Below are positions 60,591 to 64,000 of a stretch of 64,000 bases of DNA, piece by piece. The DNA is from Demequina lignilytica (GTDB lineage Bacteria > Actinomycetota > Actinomycetes > Actinomycetales > Demequinaceae), in NCBI RefSeq assembly GCF_030418305.1, contig NZ_JAUHPX010000002.1, forward strand, positions 372,001-436,000, in the 5' to 3' direction. The translations under genes were made by a program, and so were the position numbers. The notes under the pieces were generated by a model, which worked only from the letters and a program-made list of their open reading frames with translations, was not told the origin of the DNA and ran no database searches. The first letter of the stretch is position 1; each line of letters begins with the position of its first letter.

Positions 60591-62176
60591 AGCAGGCCTC
60601 GCAGCTCTGCGCGCCGCAGCCGGATCTTCGCCGAGGAGTCGGGCATCAGCGACGGGATGTCGGTGGGCCGCATCATGTCGAGCGACTCCCGGGAGACGCA
60701 GTGGCGGCGGGCGGCGGCCAGCTCCGCCCGTGCCTCCTCGACGGCCTCGCCGACGGCCTGGCCCGTGAGCACCATGAGCGCGGTGCGCGCCTCCTCGATC
60801 CCGAGCGCGGCGCTCGCGAGGGTGGTGGTGAGGCCGGGCTCCCCGACCACCTCGATGCCGGACGATGCGCCGGGCAGCGCGAGGACGATCTCCTGGCAGC
60901 GGTGCATCCACCGGCGGGCCGCGTCGGCCGCCTGGCGCTCGCGCGCCTGCCGGGCGTCGCGGGGATCGCGTCGCTCCGCGAGCCAGGGTCCCACGCCGGT
61001 GTCGGCGCGCCGCAGCGCGGCCGTCATCGCCTCCGCCACCGAGGCAGCGGCGTGGACCAGGCGCGACTCGACCGCGTCGAGCACGTCGACGTAGATCTCG
61101 TGCAGGACGGTGTCACGGTCCTCCCGCAGGTGCCGGCGCTTGACCCACAGCGAGTTGCGGAGCCGGAAGAGCGCGCCGCCGTCGGCCGTCGCCTGCTGCC
61201 ACCGGGTGGTGAGCGCGCCGGTCGGGATGGTCTCCCACCACCGGTCGCCGCCTTCGTTCTCGACCTGGGCGGCGCTGCGGCGGACCTCGGATCGAACGTC
61301 CTTGGCGGCGGCGGACTGCTCGTCCATCGCCTCGGCGACCACCTCGAGCCACTCCTTCACGGACTCGGCGGCGCCGTGCAGCGTGCGTTCGACGATGGTC
61401 GCGGCGGACGCGGCCGCCACGGAGTCGAGCCAGCGGCCCAGGCCGTTGACCACGTCGCGCGGCACCGTGGCCTGACGCGCGGTGTCCTCGGGGATCACGA
61501 ACAGCGGGAGCGTCTCGAGGTGCTCGAGCGTGAGGCGGTCGACCAGCTCGCGGCGCACCTGGGCGGCGATGTCGACCGTGACACGGTTGAGCACCACGGC
61601 GATCGACGCACCACGGTCCGCGCCCGCGCGCAGAGCCTCCCACGGCAGCGCGTCGCCGTAGCGAGCGGGGGTGGTGACGAAGATCCACAGGTCGGCGGCC
61701 TCGAGCAGCACCTTGGCGATCTCGCGGTTCTCCCCGCGCACCGAGTCCAGGTCGGGCGAGTCCACGATCGCGAGCCCGCGGGGCACCGCCTCGGTCGCGA
61801 TGACCTTGCCCCGCTGCTCGACCTCCGTGAGCACCGAGGTGTCGAGCGGGTGGTGGAACACGTGAGGGATACGGGTGGTCGGGCGCAGCACCCCCGATGG
61901 GGTGAGCTGCTCTCCCACCAGCGCGTTGACCACGGTGGACTTGCCCGCGCCCGTCGAGCCGGCGACCACCACGACGGCGGGCGACGCCTCCTCGCGGACG
62001 CGCGGGATCAGGTGATGGTCGAGCTGGTCGAGCATGCGGCGCATGGTGTCGCGCGCCTCGTCCACGCTGGGCGTCGGGAGCGGCAGCTCCACCCCGGCGA
62101 CCACCTTCCTGGTGTCCACCAGGGCGTCGAGGAGGTTGCCGGGGTACGACCACGTCTTGATGGGTCGCACGCTCAT
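60587..62176 (-). CDS. dynamin-like GTPase, first gene of the pair
   Basis: A 529-residue GTPase. The P-loop is AGSTGAGKSTVVNALVG (G1), PTTRIPHV holds G2, VDSPDLDSV G3 and VLNRVTVD the G4 region. A long helical part follows with the conserved KRRHLREDRDTVLHEIYVDVLDAVESRL. No clear membrane helix is seen, though the helical tip could bind membrane. It is the first gene of a tight pair with 4-base overlap, and both have the same G-motif layout, so a hetero-oligomer is likely. A GGACGATGC word (60860) encodes Ala-Ser-Ser on the coding strand. Confidence 0.85.
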   Translation of the reverse strand: MSVRPIKTWSYPGNLLDALVDTRKVVAGVELPLPTPSVDEARDTMRRMLDQLDHHLIPRVREEASPAVVVVAGSTGAGKSTVVNALVGEQLTPSGVLRPTTRIPHVFHHPLDTSVLTEVEQRGKVIATEAVPRGLAIVDSPDLDSVRGENREIAKVLLEAADLWIFVTTPARYGDALPWEALRAGADRGASIAVVLNRVTVDIAAQVRRELVDRLTLEHLETLPLFVIPEDTARQATVPRDVVNGLGRWLDSVAAASAATIVERTLHGAAESVKEWLEVVAEAMDEQSAAAKDVRSEVRRSAAQVENEGGDRWWETIPTGALTTRWQQATADGGALFRLRNSLWVKRRHLREDRDTVLHEIYVDVLDAVESRLVHAAASVAEAMTAALRRADTGVGPWLAERRDPRDARQARERQAADAARRWMHRCQEIVLALPGASSGIEVVGEPGLTTTLASAALGIEEARTALMVLTGQAVGEAVEEARAELAAARRHCVSRESLDMMRPTDIPSLMPDSSAKIRLRRAELRGLL

Positions 62177-62292
62177 GCGACCCCGACCCCTCGTCCCACC
62201 ATGCGTCAAGGGTAGCGCGGGGCCTCCTACCAGGCCGCACGAGCGCAGCGAGCCGCGCGACTACTCTGTATCCGTGCGTTCTGCGCGCGCCG

Positions 62293-62365
<73 letters not shown>

Positions 62366-62733
62366 CCGCCGACCGAGCGCCACCGAGATGGCGCGCGAGC
62401 GCTCGATACCCGCGGGCCCTGTGCACCGGTCCTCCATCTCAGGGGGGGGGGTGAGGGCGGACGATGCGCCGGGACGGCGGGACGATGCGCGCCCGGCGCG
62501 GCGATTTCTGGCACCGGGGCGCCCGCATGAGCCGTCTCACCAGGCGAGACGCTTCCGCCGAGAATTGGGACCAGGAGCGGGCACAGGTCCCGGGTCGCGC
62601 CCGCGAACCGTCCACTAGCCTGGTCGCGAGGCAACCAGGAACCCGGTCCGCGGCCGCCGCATCGGCACGTCGCACCGACCGATGGAGACCGGTTCCGCGG
62701 CACGCGACGCGCGGGACCAGAACAGGATGACCG
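62366..62733 (+). other. intergenic region with G10 tract, two repeat words and a candidate pntA promoter
   Basis: No gene is seen in these 368 bases. A run of ten G lies at 62442-62451, followed by two forward copies of GGACGATGC (62459-62467 and 62480-62488, the second a full 13-base match at 62479-62491). TAGCCT at 62616-62621 is a possible -10 box, which would give pntA a leader of about 110 bases. CCGGT(T)CCGCGG occurs twice in that leader. Confidence 0.5.
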
Positions 62734-64000
62734 ATGAAGATTGGGGTCCCCGCGGAGACCCGTGCGGGCGAGAGGCTCGTCGCGGCGAGCCCCGCCTCGG
62801 TGGCGCAGCTGATCAAGCTGGGCTACGAGGTCGTGATCGAGGCAGGCGCCGGCACGTCGGCCAGCTTCCTCGACGCCCAGTACGAGGAGGCCGGCGCGAC
62901 GCTCGTCGACGCCGCGACCGCCTGGGGCGCGGACATCGTCACGTGCGTGAACGCCCCGAAGCCCGCGCAGATCAAGCTGCTGCGCGAGGGCGCGACCCTG
63001 GTCGCGACCATGGCGCCGCACTCGAACGAGCGGCTGGTGGCCTCGCTCGCGAAGCGCGGCGTCACCGCGCTCGCCCTCGACGCCGTCCCGCGCATCTCCC
63101 GCGCGCAGGCGATCGACGTCCTGTCGACCATGTCGAACGTCGCCGGCTATCGCGCGGTGATCGAGGCGGCCGAGAACTACGGCGGCATGTTCACGGGCCA
63201 GGTCACCGCCGCCGGCAAGACCAAGCCCGCCACCGTGTTCATCATCGGCGCGGGCGTCGCCGGCCTCGCGGCGATCGGCGCCGCGTCCTCCCTGGGCGCC
63301 CAGGTGCGCGCGTTCGACGTGCGCCCCGAGGTGGCGGAGCAGATCGAGTCGATGGGCGGCACGTTCGTCGACGCCCCCGAGGCTCAGCAGGAGATCAGCG
63401 CCGACGGCTACGCCAAGCCCCTCACGGCGGAGCAGCAGGCCGCCGCGATGGCCGTCTACGCCAAGGAGGCCGCGAACGCCGACGTGGTGATCACGACGGC
63501 GCTGGTGCGCGGCACCGCGCCCACCACGATCACCGCCGACGTGGTGGCGGGCATGCGGCCCGGCTCCGTGATCGTCGACCTCGCGGCCTCGGGCGGCGGC
63601 AACTGCGCGCTCACGGTCCCCGGCAAGACGGTCCTGTCGGACAACGGCGTGACCATCGTCGGCTACACCGATCTCACCAGCCGCATGCCGCGCCACACGT
63701 CGACCCTGTTCGGCACCAACATCGTGCACCTGATGGCGCTGCTGACGCCGGGCAAGGACGGCGCGATGGTGCTCGACCTCGAGGACCAGGTGCAGCGCGG
63801 CATGACCGTCGCGCACGCGGGCGAGGTCATGTGGCCGCCGCCGCCCGTGTCCGTGTCCGCGGCGCCGGCCCCGGTCGCGGCGCAGGGCCCGACCGAGGAG
63901 GAGCTGGCCGAGAAGGCCCGCCTCGAGCAGGAGGTCGCGCTGGCGACGGCCAGGCGCCGCAACTGGCTCTACGGCGCCGGCGCGGTCGCCGCGCTGCTCC
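62734..64000 (+). CDS. pntA: NAD(P) transhydrogenase subunit alpha, 3' end outside window
   Basis: The frame is open to the window end, giving 422 residues. IGVPAETRAGERLVAASPASVAQL and GYEVVIEAGAGTSASFLD are the N-terminal alanine dehydrogenase-like domain; VFIIGAGVAGLAAIGAASSLGAQVRAFD the NAD-binding fold; PGSVIVDLAASGGGNCALT and GYTDLTSRMPRHTSTLFGTNIVHLM the PntA family ends. A Pro-rich linker and charged helix lead into NWLYGAGAVAALL, the first membrane helix. With PntB it couples NADH-to-NADPH hydride transfer to the proton gradient. CAGGATGA precedes the ATG. Confidence 0.95.
   Translation, partial: MKIGVPAETRAGERLVAASPASVAQLIKLGYEVVIEAGAGTSASFLDAQYEEAGATLVDAATAWGADIVTCVNAPKPAQIKLLREGATLVATMAPHSNERLVASLAKRGVTALALDAVPRISRAQAIDVLSTMSNVAGYRAVIEAAENYGGMFTGQVTAAGKTKPATVFIIGAGVAGLAAIGAASSLGAQVRAFDVRPEVAEQIESMGGTFVDAPEAQQEISADGYAKPLTAEQQAAAMAVYAKEAANADVVITTALVRGTAPTTITADVVAGMRPGSVIVDLAASGGGNCALTVPGKTVLSDNGVTIVGYTDLTSRMPRHTSTLFGTNIVHLMALLTPGKDGAMVLDLEDQVQRGMTVAHAGEVMWPPPPVSVSAAPAPVAAQGPTEEELAEKARLEQEVALATARRRNWLYGAGAVAALL

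Overview
This window comes from a very GC-rich, gene-dense bacterial chromosome. An actinobacterium, probably of the order Micrococcales, is suggested by paired clpP1-clpP2 next to clpX and tig, a polycysteine leader peptide before cysK, many genes that look leaderless, and very strong G/C third-position bias. I cannot name a genus. I see no prophage, insertion sequence, CRISPR array or other clearly foreign block.

Layout. 1-7.3 kb holds the 3' end of valS, an AbiEi/DUF559-like protein, then the proteolysis and folding block clpX, clpP2-clpP1 and tig, with two small DUF4190 membrane proteins inserted. 7.4-15.7 kb is a patchwork of small regulators and membrane or stress genes: MarR-MFS, an alcohol dehydrogenase/DUF4334 fusion, NYN/GNAT, DUF2892, a CDF transporter, MBL-fold/DUF2568 under a TetR repressor, and DoxX. 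Two tRNA genes (Pro, Gly) follow. 16-22 kb is a run of minus-strand genes: a three-domain kinase/aminotransferase, an aldo/keto reductase, two DUF1761 and two SRPBCC proteins. 22-24.5 kb is cysteine synthesis (leader peptide, cysK, cysE) facing dps. 24.6-38.9 kb carries a CoA-binding protein, two Eis-type acetyltransferases, RpiB, an M13 peptidase, an alpha-glucosidase, an ABC exporter, trmL, MarR, a ClC channel, a lipoprotein and an MFS exporter. 38.9-41.7 kb is a three-gene module resembling Bacillus ydjGHI (SPFH, zinc-ribbon and small membrane proteins). 41.9-49.5 kb has tandem pepN genes and malQ. 49.6-55.6 kb has mscS, a truncated globin, tesB and an osmoprotectant importer proVWX. The end carries thioesterase and VOC genes, ettA, a second-type ssb, a pair of dynamin-like GTPases, tRNA-Arg and the start of pntA.

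The most unusual signal is not a gene. The word GGACGATGC (core of GGGACGATGCGCG) recurs about 26 times on the two strands; nine copies match all 13 bases, where base composition predicts far fewer than one. Copies lie between genes and inside genes in different reading frames. One inverted pair forms the stem of a terminator-like hairpin between proW and proX. This is the pattern of a DNA uptake sequence or a chromosome-architecture motif, neither of which I know to be described with this sequence.

A second theme is regulation. Many genes start 6-8 bases after a (T/C)ANNNT element and have no ribosome-binding site, so they look leaderless. Several palindromic operators can be read directly (TetR-type, CsoR/CstR-type, MarR-type), and the cysteine genes appear to be controlled by a translated polycysteine leader.
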